Assembly: GCF_963675165.1 (NCBI RefSeq)
Contig: NC_087387.1
Coordinates: forward strand, 309,001-373,000
From: Halichondria panicea
Lineage: Eukaryota > Porifera > Demospongiae > Suberitida > Halichondriidae
Direction of reading: 5' to 3'
Length of the DNA: 64,000 nucleotides
The notes beneath the pieces were generated by a model that was not told where the DNA came from, did no database searches, and saw only the letters and a list, made by a program, of their open reading frames with translations. Within the stretch, counting starts at the first letter, position 1, and each line of letters starts with the position of its first letter. The translations under genes were made by a program, and so were the position numbers. Of this stretch, positions 12,901 through 24,401 are shown piece after piece.

Positions 12901-15115
12901 GAGAGGTGTTTTGTGCGGGTCCGAGGGCACTGAGTGTGTTTTGGAGGCAGTTTGATTTGCCGGAGAGTGAACGGCCATCTTTTGGGGTGTTTTAGGAATC
13001 TTGGAACCCTTCTTCAGAGGACTGCCAGAACGTCTGTAGGTGGAACAAGTGTACAGATATACATGTACGATTAATTGATAGGTACTAAAATTACCCAATT
13101 GGCATGTACATGTACAGTGGGGCCAAATGCTGCAATTCTACGAAAGCTTAGGGCAGTATGTACACATAGATGCATGCCAACAACACTATTAATAAATCTA
13201 CAGCCTAGCATCAGTAAAATTGACACGCATGACATAATTTAGGTACATGTTATTGATTGCACGGAAAAGCATGCAGTAAGACTGCACATGTACTTCTAAA
13301 TGCGTAAATTGCATGTACTCATTATATGCATGTACTCACCCTCCACTGTTGAGCAGCTCAGTGAGAGAGACCAGCTTCCCACCATTACGAGATTGATACT
13401 CCTCCCTCAGTTTGAGCAGCGTGCGGGGGGTACCAGTCAGGTACGAGGGGGCACTAACGACAGGGGGGGCAGCGGGTATGGGGGTAACATCATTATCTGT
13501 CTCGGTATCACGACTGGGCAGTTGAGGCGTGGTGTTGTTAGCAATGGAGGGAGATGGGGTCAAGTTAGACACACAGGATTGGTACAAGGTCTCCGTAGAG
13601 GTGGCAGGTGAGAGGTGGTGGGCAGGGAACTGTGGGAGAGCTGGAACAGTGGCTTTGCTAGAGGCCTGGCCATCCACTGCCACTTCTACACAGAGGAAGA
13701 TCATACATAATTATGAATAAATACATGTAGATCAGCACAATAATAATATGATACTTTATGGAGCTCAAAGTTACACAGATTATTCCCGCATGAATTAGCT
13801 CACCTTCTGCTGTTGAACTCTGCTCCCTGAGTTCTGCTGCCCTGGTCCTGGGCCTTCCAGCACCTCCTTTCTTGCCTCCCTTCTTCCGTAGTTTAAGAGC
13901 CTTCCGTCGAGGGGGAGTAGGTTTGGCCAGAGACAACTCCACATCATCATCTCCAGGTTGACTCTCCTTGGAGGGGGTGGGTTGATGGGGGAGAAGAGAC
14001 GAACCGGTCGATTTGACACAGTCAGATTTTTCTAAAGTCAAGAGATTCGACATACTCTCGGTATCCATATCAGTGGCAGATTGTGATTTAAGTTCATTCT
14101 TTGAGAGAACAGCATCAGTTTGCTTTTCAGGAATCTCATCTTCGCCTTCAGAGAGGACAACAGTAGCGGGGTCACTGGGAACGGGAGTGTGAGATTTGGA
14201 CAGACGTATAGGGAGTTTATCGATTGAAACACGACATATGCTTCCACTACTGGTTCGACTGAGAGAGAGCTTCCTCGAGAGGTGATTGTCTTTGATTTGG
14301 ATGAGGTCATCCGAATCGATGCCAACAATCGAGGATCGGAGCATCAGAGGTTCGTGTTTAGTTGATTCTTCCATTTTCTGATTGACGCTTTTTTTCTGCG
14401 CCTCTTCTGTATTGCTCGCTCTTGTACGTCTTGTTCGTACGGTGGCTGGGGGTTCAGCTATAGTAACTGTTTTGGGTTGCTGTGTTTGAAGTCTAGTTGA
14501 TCTCCGTACAGACCGTTTGTCATCAGCAACTTCCTCCATGTTTTTCACTGGAGCATTCTTTCGACTGCCTCGAGTTTTTGTTTTCTTAGGGGCAATATCG
14601 ATGATGACAGGAGATGATTCCTTTTCTGGTATGTGGGCAATTTTCGACATGTGGTTTGAGTGGCCGGGCGTCTTGGTGGAGGGAAGGATGGGCACAATGC
14701 TGCTCCTACGAGGTGGCCTAGAGGGGGAGATAAAAAATGAACATACCTTGGTTTAACTAGGCATTTAATAACGTATGCTGTGTGTCCAATGTGTTTCAGA
14801 TACACAGCCTACCTTAATAATAGCGTGTGCTGTGTGTGTATTGTATAGGATCAATCACCTGTCTCCTGTGATCTTCACAAAGAACTGGTCAAAGATATTT
14901 GTGAGTTGAACACTGAAATCCTCAACAAGCTTTCGTCTCCTCTCACAAATGAGGGGCCAGTTGAAGCCTGGCTCCTTCAACCTCAGGTCCTCTCCATTCT
15001 TATAGAAAGCTCTTCTTCCCTTAGAAGATACCCCATCACGGCTCACATGTTTTTCTAGCTCTAGTGGCACAGAACTTCTTGAAAACCATTGTTCTCCAAA
15101 CATAGAGGAGGCCAT
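9989..15115 (-). CDS. INCENP: inner centromere protein INCENP, complete
   Basis: Eleven coding exons: 15115-14859, 14717-13804, 13685-13340, 13033-12618, 12383-12196, 12056-11862, 11693-11610, 11434-11312, 11138-10822, 10643-10403 and 10216-9989. They sum to 3309 nt (1102 aa) with every phase matching. The last exon carries the IN-box: LPMWAHPDALNAMM, then KIFPPEQL, RFYQRTSSAHWNSP; the TSS motif is the Aurora B phosphorylation site. Exons 6-9 (residues ~708-945) encode a long E/K/R/Q-rich single helix or coiled coil, as in other INCENPs. The N-terminal exon is the expected survivin/borealin-binding region but is weakly conserved. The protein is the scaffold of the chromosomal passenger complex at inner centromeres and the spindle midzone. 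It is longer than the human protein (~918 aa), mostly in the S/T/P-rich middle. It is divergent with LYAR (524 bases between starts). Confidence 0.93.
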
Positions 15116-15639
15116 CTTTGCTTTCTTGGATAGATCTAACCGTGAGCAGTAGTGAACTAAGAACTAACTAGCTAGCTAGCTACTTTAATATTTACATGTG
15201 TAAACATGTACCTTCATGTACATACAAGTAACATGATAGACTTTTTGAATCCACCAATCAGAATGAGCTAAGCCCAGTCACATGGAACTGTGAAAGAGCC
15301 CCGCCCCCACTCAAACTCGTCTTTTCTGCCTCCAATCCACATGGCCGTATGTTGGCAAAGTGGTTAGGCGTTCGGTTATAAATCGGTTGGTTGTGAGTTC
15401 GATTCCTGTCAGTAGCAAAAAGTTTTTCGGTTTAGCAAGTACTTTACAACATTAAACCAGATGAAAATATACATTAACAGATAGACCAGATGAAAAAACC
15501 AGATGAAAAAAAACATTGGTAAACCAGATCATAGATTGAAGAGTTAGATAAAAACACAAGGCCTCTTTTTCTTTTTACTACCTCCAAACCCACGTGGCAG
15601 CTTTTGTCCCATGAGAATACAGATAGCTACAGTTGTGTG
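15116..15639. promoter_or_regulatory. divergent promoter region between INCENP and LYAR
   Basis: This interval separates two outward-facing start codons. It contains a CCAAT-type word (ccaccaatcagaatg near 15253) and a GC-box-like ccccgcccccac near 15299-15310, both common in animal housekeeping promoters. It also contains a tRNA-like stretch, listed separately. No TATA box was recognised. Confidence 0.45.
15343..15420 (+). repeat. tRNA-like sequence with A and B boxes (tRNA relic or SINE head)
   Basis: The stretch has an A-box-like tggcaaagtggttaggcg and a B-box-like gtgagttcgattcc at about the right spacing for RNA polymerase III. The anticodon and T arms do not pair well, so it is unlikely to be a working tRNA. 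It sits in the INCENP/LYAR promoter interval and could be the head of a tRNA-derived SINE. Confidence 0.35.
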
Positions 15640-16744
15640 ATGGTTTTCTTCACCTGTAATGCGTGTGGAGCCTCTCTGAAGAAGAATCAAGTTGAAAAAC
15701 ACTATCAGAGTCAATGCAGAAGTTGTGAGGTAAGCAGCCACCAAGGAAATTTCTTTGACAGGCGAGTAGACTACACACGTACACTTCAAGCTCTATAAAT
15801 TATCATTCTCAGGTGCTCTCATGCATGGACTGTGGGAAAGATTTCTTTGGCAATGAGTATGCCTCACACACCAAGTGCATCTCTGAGGCTGAGAAGTACC
15901 AAGGTGCTCTGTTTGGTGGAGGAGGAGCTACCAAGGGAGAGAAGAAGCAAGAGGAATGGTTGGAGGTACGTACGTGTCAGACATCTTATATCAGCTTGTA
16001 TATCTCTGCCTGTGATTATTATTAAGCGTAGTATTACGTTATATAATATTATCGGTTTGGGATTCATTGCTGTATCTATTTGCCTGCAGAGAGTGAAGCA
16101 ATCGAGTTCTACTGCTAAAGTTTCTGGCCGAGTTGCGTCTCTGCTGGAAAAGATTGCTGAATATCCAAATGTACCACGCAAGAGAAAAAAGTTTGAAGTA
16201 AGTGATCAAATTTAAATCATTGGTTTATACAATTGTTCATTTGGGTATCATTTTCATGCAGAACTTTGTACGAAACAGTATTAATGTCCGTGACGAAACC
16301 ACATTATCTCAAGTATGGGACGCCTTCAATGAAGCAACCAAAGCAACTGCAGTACCGCCTCAGAGTAATGGCGACAACAAGACTGATCCATCACCCAACC
16401 CTCCAGCACATGATGACATAGCTAATGGAACAGAAGCTGACGATACACTCACAACTTCTACAGCTGTGCTTGAAGTCAGTGAACTAACAAAAAAGAAAAA
16501 GAAATCTAAGAAATGTCCAATGGAACTGGAAGATTTGTCTACAGAACAAACTTTGCAAGAAAACGACAGTGGAGATAAAAAGAAGAAAAAGAAAAAATCC
16601 AAGAAGCATGCTGAAAGCAAAGATGTTGTTGATTGCTGCCAGTTAAACGGCACTGTTGATATAAAAAAAAAGGATCGTAAACGAAATCATGGAGGTGAAG
16701 ATATTCAATTCAGAACTAAAAAGCCTAAAAGAACAGACTCTTAA
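15640..16744 (+). CDS. LYAR: LYAR-type nucleolar zinc-finger protein, complete
   Basis: Four coding exons: 15640-15729, 15813-15965, 16090-16197 and 16262-16744 (277 aa, all introns in phase 0). ATG 15640 gives the family start MVFFTCNACG. The N-terminal double C2HC zinc finger is complete: FTCNACGASLKKNQVEKH, CRSCE, SCMDCGKDFFGNEYASH, KCIS. The C-terminal part has a conserved VRDETTLSQVWDAF block, then lysine clusters (KKKKKSKK type) suited to nucleolar targeting. LYAR acts in ribosome biogenesis and growth control. It is shorter than human LYAR (~379 aa), mainly in the basic linker. No AATAAA is visible in the 181 bases before the next gene starts. Confidence 0.92.
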
Positions 16745-16880
16745 TTATTTGTGTAAGAAAAAACCATGCCTTTGTTTTTTTAGAGAGCTGCATACCAGCC
16801 CCACCTCTTATCTCCGGGGAAAACCCCCTGCGAAGGGTTGCGTATTCAAAAATAGGACTCGGACTGGGTAGACATTGAAA

Positions 16881-16917
16881 TAGCCTCGATTCCAAGGCGG
16901 TCTAAAATCGAGGCAAG
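16881..16917. repeat. short foldback of the CCTCGATT...AATCGAGG family, 9 bases before the AEBP2 start codon
   Basis: The sequence agcctcgattccaaggcggt runs into ctaaaatcgaggc, so gcctcgatt and aatcgaggc form inverted arms. The same design occurs at 24402-24446 and 34962-35010, and one arm occurs near 57815. Confidence 0.7.
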
Positions 16918-16925
16918 GGAGTACA

Positions 16926-18882
16926 ATGTCTAAGAAACTCAAGATAGATCTGGTGTGTAAATGGACTGGATGTTCTTCTGAGGTGAGCTACACTAGACAG
17001 CTGCTACCAGAGATCACGAGATCAGCGCTGTACTTGTCCCCCTGTACAGAGCACAAAGTTTGAGAAACCTGAGGACCTCTCACAGCATGTTGACGAGATC
17101 CATCTTGGTCCATGTGCCCATAACGACTTGTTCTTCTGTCAGTGGGAAGGTTGTAAAGTCTACAATAAGCCATCGTTCTCGTACTCCTGGCTAAAGAGAC
17201 ACACCAAAGAGAAGCACACTAAAGTATAACGTAATTCGGGCCGCACAAGTACAAGCACCACGTGTACATTTTGCTTATAATTATAACAACGGTATCATAC
17301 AATTCATGGTACTTAGTCACAACCGTAGTGGCGCTTTAATTCAGGCTTCTACTGTATCTTAATTACAACAAAATGATTATGTCTAGTGACTCAGCACATC
17401 TTATATTGGACTGCTGGGTAGGAGTGGTACAAGCATGGTGGAGAAGATGTGTTTAATATCCTTCATTCTCTCTCATGCAGGAGCGACCTAACAAGTGTCT
17501 TATGAACGGTTGCAACATGTCCTTCAATTCCGTTGACGCACTTCAGAGGCACATGATGAGGCACTTTGAGCGCACACCACCCGCCCCCGCAGTGAAGGCC
17601 GTCGTCCAATCAGATGCTCTGGATGCCCTTCCACCCGTGCCCTCTCCTCGGAGTGAAGAGGGTGCTATTAGTGACAGTGGATCGTCTGCCAGTAGTACGC
17701 ACAAAGGTGAGACTAAGTATGACACTCTTTACCCACCCTCTCCCCTTCTTAAGAGGATAAAATGCAACTGGCCTCATTTCCGTGGTAGCATTAATTTTAA
17801 TACTGTGTTTCCTGTTCAGGTGTACATAGACCCAGGAAAAGACATTCTCTGAAAGTGAGGATCTCACGACGCCATCTTTTCAGCTTCGTAAACAGTCAAC
17901 ACGAACCCATTGCATTTAACGGTGAGACGTGTGATACTAAACAATAATAAGGTGTTGCCAAGATACCATTTAACTTGCGTTTGGAATGTCACAATTAAAA
18001 GATGTATTTCATAGCGCTCTTTGAAAGGCGTATCCAATGATGTGCTTAGATCAGTCAGATCAAAATGTGCAGACTGTTGTGTTTTGTAAATGGACGATAC
18101 GTACAAACTTCAACGGTTACTGGTTGTCATAGGTGCCCATTTCCATGGCGAGGTGTTGGACCACAGAACAATGGATGTGATCAAACAAACAGTCAATGCT
18201 CTGGCATACACAGACACACGCTCGGGACAGCCCACCACCTGCTTTACCTTATATGGTCAGGTGAGCCTCGATGTAATCCAGGCCACACAAATTAAGCATC
18301 CTAATATTTCTATGTACTGATGTGACTCTAGACTTAGTTGAATGTTCTGATTGAATGAGGTGTCAGATGTAGCCCATATTTTACTGTACACACCAATATA
18401 AGAGTCATGTAAATGATACTACATGTTGGTAATATGAGAGATTTTGATTTGATTGTTTCCCAGGTGATTGGTAGGAGGAAGAGAGCAGCTGCAGAGGCCG
18501 AAGTGTTGGTCAGATGGAAACCACGATTGTAAGAAACCATAATCGTGTCATATCTTACATACTAATTACGTACACGTTTACTCTAAGTGCCATGCTCCAC
18601 TATGTAAACACAGTTTCTGACATGTACTAAATGATACATCTATCCTTGGTAACCTCTCTGCTGTTAGTAAAGAGTGTATAGAATGTAATATATAATGTGA
18701 CCCTCTTCTCCTCTTATCATGGCAGAATCTCCGACTGTTGGGTCCCTGTGTGCAGTTACAACCAACAGAGGGTGGTCTCCACTAACGAGCTCTCTACGGG
18801 GCAACTATCATGTATTGCCGAGAGCTGTTTCAGTGGCTCTGGTAGCAAGAATAGAAAAAATAAACGCAAACCTGGGAATTAA
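16926..18882 (+). CDS. AEBP2: AEBP2-like zinc-finger protein (PRC2 accessory subunit), complete
   Basis: Seven coding exons: 16926-16982, 17050-17223, 17481-17706, 17820-17921, 18133-18260, 18464-18528 and 18726-18882 (909 nt, 302 aa, phases match). There are three C2H2 fingers: CKWTGC...H.DEIH, then FFCQWEGCKVYNKPSFSYSW with HTKEKH, then CLMNGCNMSF with HMMRH. The second finger's GCKVYN.PS.S.SWL.RH is the signature of AEBP2/Jing. A basic stretch follows (RPRKRHSLKVRISRRH, the KRRRSL-like region), then a C-terminal domain with VIGRRKRAAAEAEVLVRWKP and SDCWVPV matching the vertebrate VIAKRK...LLLHW and PDVWV strands. AEBP2 helps Polycomb repressive complex 2 bind chromatin and DNA. The protein is compact, lacking the long acidic N-terminus of the vertebrate long isoform. 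It converges with the kinase gene (277 bases between stops). Confidence 0.88.
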
Positions 18883-19159
18883 TCACAGACCGAACGATAA
18901 TAATTATTAGACATAGTGACTATAAAAATATCCTTGAAAATATTTTCAGCTTTCTTTTAAATTTATATACAATCATGTTTTATACATAACATTGTTTTTT
19001 CAATAATTATTATGCCTTGGTGCTTGTAACATTCGTATTAAAAGGTATAATTATTTCATACTACACAATAATTATGAAGATGTGCTCCATGCATGAAAAT
19101 AATGTTCTTTGAGAGTCTATACAAAAAATATAATTATTGTGAAAGCCCTCCATTTCTTA

Positions 19160-22100
19160 TCAGTTTATCCATCTGAGTGCATTGCCTGCGATACTGCCAC
19201 CGCTGTCCGTAAGACGTTCCCTACTCGTTCGAATACCCCTCTCCATTTGGGGGACACCCCTGACCATAATCTCGTATGGGTACGACCCAAACTTTGTGTG
19301 AGATGCTATGCTCTCCAAAGTTGGGTTCATTTTGACATAGTAACTGTTCCCCATACTGATATATGACCCTTGTGGCATACTGTCGCCGGTCAAAGTGAGT
19401 TCGTCATGATGTGTTTCTGATTTAGCACATTCTTCAAAAAGGTTCTCAAAACTTCCAGCTGGTGTGTACTTGAGTTGGTTGACAATGGTGTCCAAAAGGG
19501 ACTCTTCGTTAGATCCAGCCTTGATATGGACCTTGTAGCGAGCGTTCCCGATTGTGGGTGTGCAGGATTCGGGTATAATGTAGCCGTTAAACATTTCGAC
19601 AATTTCGGTGAAAAGGGGGCGGTCTTCGGGATGCTGGAACCAGCAACGCTTCATGAGGTCATACCTACAGAGGACGGGGATGGTTTGGAATAGTTGTAGT
19701 AGCGGGTATATAGGATTGTACAGTACATGCTGCTAAGCTAGATTGTAGCAATTACATACATAGATAAGGTCTTTCAAAGGGCTACAAAATTAATTGTAAT
19801 GGAAAAAAGGAAAAATCACCATGGCCTCTTTAAACGACAATAACTTTAGAGCCATTGATGTAATGCCAAAAATTTTATGATTTCCTGAAAGCTGAGAAGA
19901 GATCTTTCAAATGATGTGTTTCAATTCAAACTTTCGTCAGAGCCCAAATTAGTCATTTTTCGGCCTTGGACCATGGGCTATTTATTCATGGTATCGCCAA
20001 ATTAGCAAATTTTTTTATCGCTCAAATATGAACTTTGATGGTACCATTTGAATGAAATCATGAACTTTTTGACACTGGATCCACGCAATGCAAGTTATGG
20101 CTGTTGAAAGAGTCCTCGAACCATTGATTGGAGGGGGGTTGAGTTAAACATCTTGCAACAGCCATAACTTTAGTTTCGTTGATCCAACAGCAAAACTTTT
20201 ATGATTTCCTGAAAGCTGAGAACGTTATCTTTCAAATGATGTGTTTCAATCCAAACTTTGGTCAGGGACCTAATTTGTCATTTTTCGGCCTCGGACCATG
20301 GGCTATAATCCATGGTATCGCCAAATTAGCAAATACTTTTATCTCTCAAATACGAAGTTTGATGACACCATTTGAAAGGTATTTTTCTGAGCTTTCAGAA
20401 AATCATAAAATTTTTGACATTGGATCCACTGAATTCAAGTTATAGCAGCTCAAAGAGTCCCCGAACCATTGATTAAATTGTGGAGGGGGAACATCTTTCA
20501 ACAGCCATTAACTTGAGTACCGTTCATCCAATGTCAAAAATATTCTAATTTTCTGAAAGCTTAGAAAGAGACCTTTCAAATGATGTGTTTCAATCCAAAA
20601 CTTCTTCGGAGCCTTAATTTGATATTTATAGCAGCTCAAAGAGTCCCCGAACTATTGTGGAGGGGGAACATCTTTCAACAGCCATTAACTTGAGTACCGT
20701 TCATCCAATGCTAATTTTCTGAAAGCTTAGAAAGAGACCTTTCAAATGATATGTTTCAATCCAAAACTTCTTCGGAGCCTTAATTTGACATTTTTCGGCC
20801 AATTAGCAAATTTTCTTATCTCTCAAATATGAACTTTGATGGTACCATTTGAAAGGTCTTTTTCTGAGCTTTCAGAAAATTGTAAAATTTTTGAAAATTA
20901 GGTCTACGTACGGAATGCAAGTTATGGAAGCTGAAAGTAGTCCCAAAACTGTTGATTAACATGTAGGGTTGCAGTTGAACATCTTTTAAGGAATTACTAT
21001 GCATTCTTTACATTTCGTCGCTGCATAGAGCAGGTCGTTTTAATCTCCTCCCCTGTTCCAGGTACTCGAGCATCTCGTGGTTGGTTACCGTGGGATACGG
21101 CGTTCTCCCCAGGCTGAACACCTCCCAGCAAGTTACCCCATACGCCCACTGCAAGAGGAATAAACAATTAAAGCTTGACTATTTTTAATTCTACCATGCT
21201 ATCAGAGCGGAAAGAGTATGTCACTTAAAACATTATCATGCAGTATACATGTATATAACATATAGCGGGTAATTTTCGTGGGGGCAAAATATTCGTGGTT
21301 TTTGTGGTTGGAGGTCTGACCACGAATATTTTACCCACGAATGAAGCGACCTTGCCTACCTTTACCTGCAGTGCAAGCTCCAACCACGAACATATTACCC
21401 ACGAAATGTCTTAATATTGCTGAACCACGAATATTTTGTCCCCCGAAAATTACCCGCTATACAGTACATGCATGTAAACAGAGCTATAGCATGCATGCAT
21501 GTACTCACAACGTCTGTTGCTTCATTACTGATCCTATCGTACAGACTCTCTGGAGACATCCACTTGACGGGGACCTTAGCGTTGAATCTCTGAATGTAGT
21601 AGTCAGTCTCGTAGATGTCCCTCGTGAGCCCAAAGTCAGCCACTTTAATACTGACATTCCTGTCCACCCTGCATGTTCATATAAAAGCATAATTCACAAA
21701 ATAATCTTCTGTAGCTACGTTCACACAATAATTGATCGGCTGAGGCATATAATTATTGTAGTTCGTTGCACACATAACAACATTCAGCACTCTGCATGAT
21801 CACTGATTCAACTCACATGCAGTTCCTTGCTGCAAGATCTCTATGTACTAGCTTCCTTGAGGCAAGGTACTCCATTCCTTTGGCCACCTCGTGACATATT
21901 CTCACCAGCATGTCATACTGAAGACCCTATAGTAGGTAAGTAAATGGATGCATGCTCCAGGAGTTTAACTGCACATTTCGCATGGATAACTAGTATATAT
22001 AGAGCATAACTCCATACCTCTGGATAGCCCGTGTCCGTTGATTTTGTAGCCACCTCTCGCTTGTTCTTGAGGAAAGTTCGCAGGTCTCCGTTCTCCATAT

Positions 22101-24332
22101 ATGGCAGTATGATGTAAGGGGAACTGTTTTTGTCCAGGCTTATACCAATTAGCCCAAGCACATTCGGATGATCGAAGCTATGCATCAGAGCACTCTCCTC
22201 TATAAAGTCCCGTATATTCTTGTAAGAATCTTGGACTTGAGTTTCTACGTGCATTGTGTGTGGGTGTGGTCGACACAATGAGACTTGTGTGTTTGTGTGT
22301 GTGTGTAGCTGGTGATAAAAGTGTAATGAGTGGACTGTATACCTTTGATCGTTTTAATAGCAACTTGCATCAAGTCTCCCCCAACAGTCCGAGTTCCATG
22401 AGAGTTCACTGACCTCGTGTACACTCCTCGATAGACACGCCCGAATGCTCCTATGAGGTGTCATGATAAAGTTACAGTGATACATTCTGTAAGAAACTAA
22501 CACTTCAATTAATAGCAAACAAACACGAAAGGAAATACCATTGCAGAACAACTTGATATGTCATCAACATAATAATTATGTTGCTTAGCTATCCTGCTAA
22601 GATTACTGTCTCGTCCTGTTTTTTATGCATGATTGTACACAGTAGTAACAAGTGGCAAACCTTGAGCAATTTCATCAGTGAAGCACAACTGTCTGAATGG
22701 AACAAGGATATCCCTCAAACTGTTACCAAGACGATCAGCGTCCTCGGAGAGTAGCTGGAACAGAGGCAATTCGTCATTTCTATCCCCACCGCTTTTCACA
22801 GACTCCAGTGGAACAACTTCTCGAAGTAGATAGTCATTACTGCTGTTCTCTCTCCTGCATGCAGAAGTTATATCAATAACTTAATGACTCTATAGATCTA
22901 CTTACATGTAACATGTGACTTGAAACGGATTTACAGCTGTCGGATTTGAATAGTTCATGGGCCTGAATGAACTTTGTCCTTGCTTTTTCTTCTTTCTACG
23001 GCAGTAAGCGATAATGGCGCAGAGTAGTAGTAGTAGAATAAAGGCTATGATTGCCACAGGTCCGACTGTTGCTACGGGGATGATCCATTCAAGTGGTAAA
23101 CTGTCTGTTTCGGGTAGAGTTTCAGCTGTAGCATTGATGTTCCCTGCATGTAGATGAGAGTAAAATATGCATGAGTAATGGTGAACACATGTTTCTACGT
23201 AATTATTGTAAGATGGCAGAGCACGAACATATACTCACCAGAAATGTTGAAGCATTCAAAGGAATCTGTCGTGTAATTAAACCAAATTGAAGATTGCGAA
23301 CCATTCTGACAATTTATATTAACGTGGAACGTATCCACCAGAGTTGTGGCACTCTCCAACATTTTAAACGTTTCCATACATTCTCCCTGAGTGACAAATT
23401 TACTGCACTCATCGGCACAAATGCCCACAGGGACCTCTCGAGAAGTATTACATCCTGGGTACACATAGTTACAAATGTAGGACATCACCACCTCTTCACA
23501 ATAGTCTGAGATACTTAACATTTTCACGTAATTTAAGAAACGTTGAAGATTGTCCTGAAGCTCAGCAAAATCGGCTCCATAATCAAAAAACTGACATTTT
23601 TTCTCCGAAATAACTGGGACACACTCACTAAAGATTATACTACGCACTGCCTCTTCGTAAGGAACACATCTGCAAGCGTGAGAATGTGAAGTATCTTTAT
23701 GCTACTAGTATTTCATCTCACACTGATGCGACACCTGCGTGATACAGGCTTGAGTGTCTTTATAGAGTGGGAGACAATAACGTTCCGTAGCTAGATCAGA
23801 TTATGCTGAGTTTGAGTACATTTAGCTATCAGTATGATACCACTGAATAAGCCACTTGAGCTTAGTCGAATATTAAAGCACTCCATGCACTACTTCTTAC
23901 TGCAATTTTGCAATTGTATACTATACCCATTTTACTGTATGAATAACGATAATATTATTATGTCCAAGTGTTAATAATTAAGTGGCAGGTTACAGTGATG
24001 TTTACCTTCCCTCAGTGGTTTGTAACAGGTCGTCAACACTGCTGCCTGACCCCTCTTCATTAGTGTTGTTACACTCCCATGAGCCATAGCAACATGTTGT
24101 ATGAACAATTGTCAGGAGCACTAGTATCACTAATAAGGGAAGAGCACAAGACACTTGAGTTTTATCACATTTTTGTTTACTATTAAAATTTGAGATAAGT
24201 GTATAATATAATTATGTAGATCTACAGGCTTTGTTCTGAGAAGCTAGAGTTTTAAGGACTCTGCTGTTGGTAAGATAACATTAAAGTGTTTAATCTATGA
24301 ACAGACTCACGTTTTGCTCTGCTCATGACCAT
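19160..24332 (-). CDS. receptor tyrosine kinase with cysteine-rich (Frizzled-like) ectodomain, complete
   Basis: Eleven coding exons: 24332-24311, 24129-24006, 23669-23239, 23143-22906, 22854-22661, 22450-22343, 22244-22018, 21926-21817, 21668-21509, 21148-21012 and 19664-19160 (2256 nt, 751 aa, phases match). Signal peptide at residues 1-22 ([10 protein letters not shown]). The ectodomain to ~residue 208 is rich in cysteines ([26 protein letters not shown]), resembling a Frizzled/ROR-type CRD. One TM helix lies at ~211-236, followed by RRKKKK. The kinase domain starts near 337 and is intact: [14 protein letters not shown], the alpha-C Glu in [18 protein letters not shown], activation loop DIYETDYY (YxxxYY as in InsR/Trk/ROR/MuSK kinases), [17 protein letters not shown]. 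The segment HPNVLGLIG...LPYMENGDL also recalls MET/AXL. The tail has two YxxM motifs (YVKM, YEIM), candidate PI3K docking sites. The subfamily is uncertain. The start codon lies ~143 bases from the edge of the giant foldback. Confidence 0.9.
19835..20965. mobile_element. cluster of R-family foldback elements in the last kinase intron
   Basis: Three to four adjacent copies, some truncated, of the ~310-base repeat also seen at 1204-1514 and 38.92-39.47 kb. Recurring words are tttcaaatgatgtgtttcaa, ttcggcct.ggaccatgggct and atggtatcgccaaattagc. Pieces 20500-20630 and 20660-20760 repeat one another closely, which points to local duplication after insertion. No coding sequence. Confidence 0.75.
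21260..21466. mobile_element. M1-family MITE (~207 bases) in a kinase intron
   Basis: Terminal inverted repeats: tatagcgggtaattttcgtg on the left and the reverse complement (cgaaaattacccgctata) on the right. The interior is shared with 53858-54064, including gaatgaagcgaccttgccta and the word ctttacctgcagtgcaag. The size is typical of a non-autonomous Tc1/mariner-like element; the second copy shows a TA target duplication. Confidence 0.8.
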
Positions 24333-24401
24333 CTTGAAGTTTGATATCTGACCAAGACAGCAACTTTGATGCGCATGTGCAAAAAACCAGTTTCCGCGGT
24401 A

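Noticed and set aside
16360-16653. 97-codon minus-strand ORF over LYAR exon 4
   Set aside because: The shadow of the lysine-rich LYAR tail; rich in Phe/Ser because AAA/AAG runs are read backwards.
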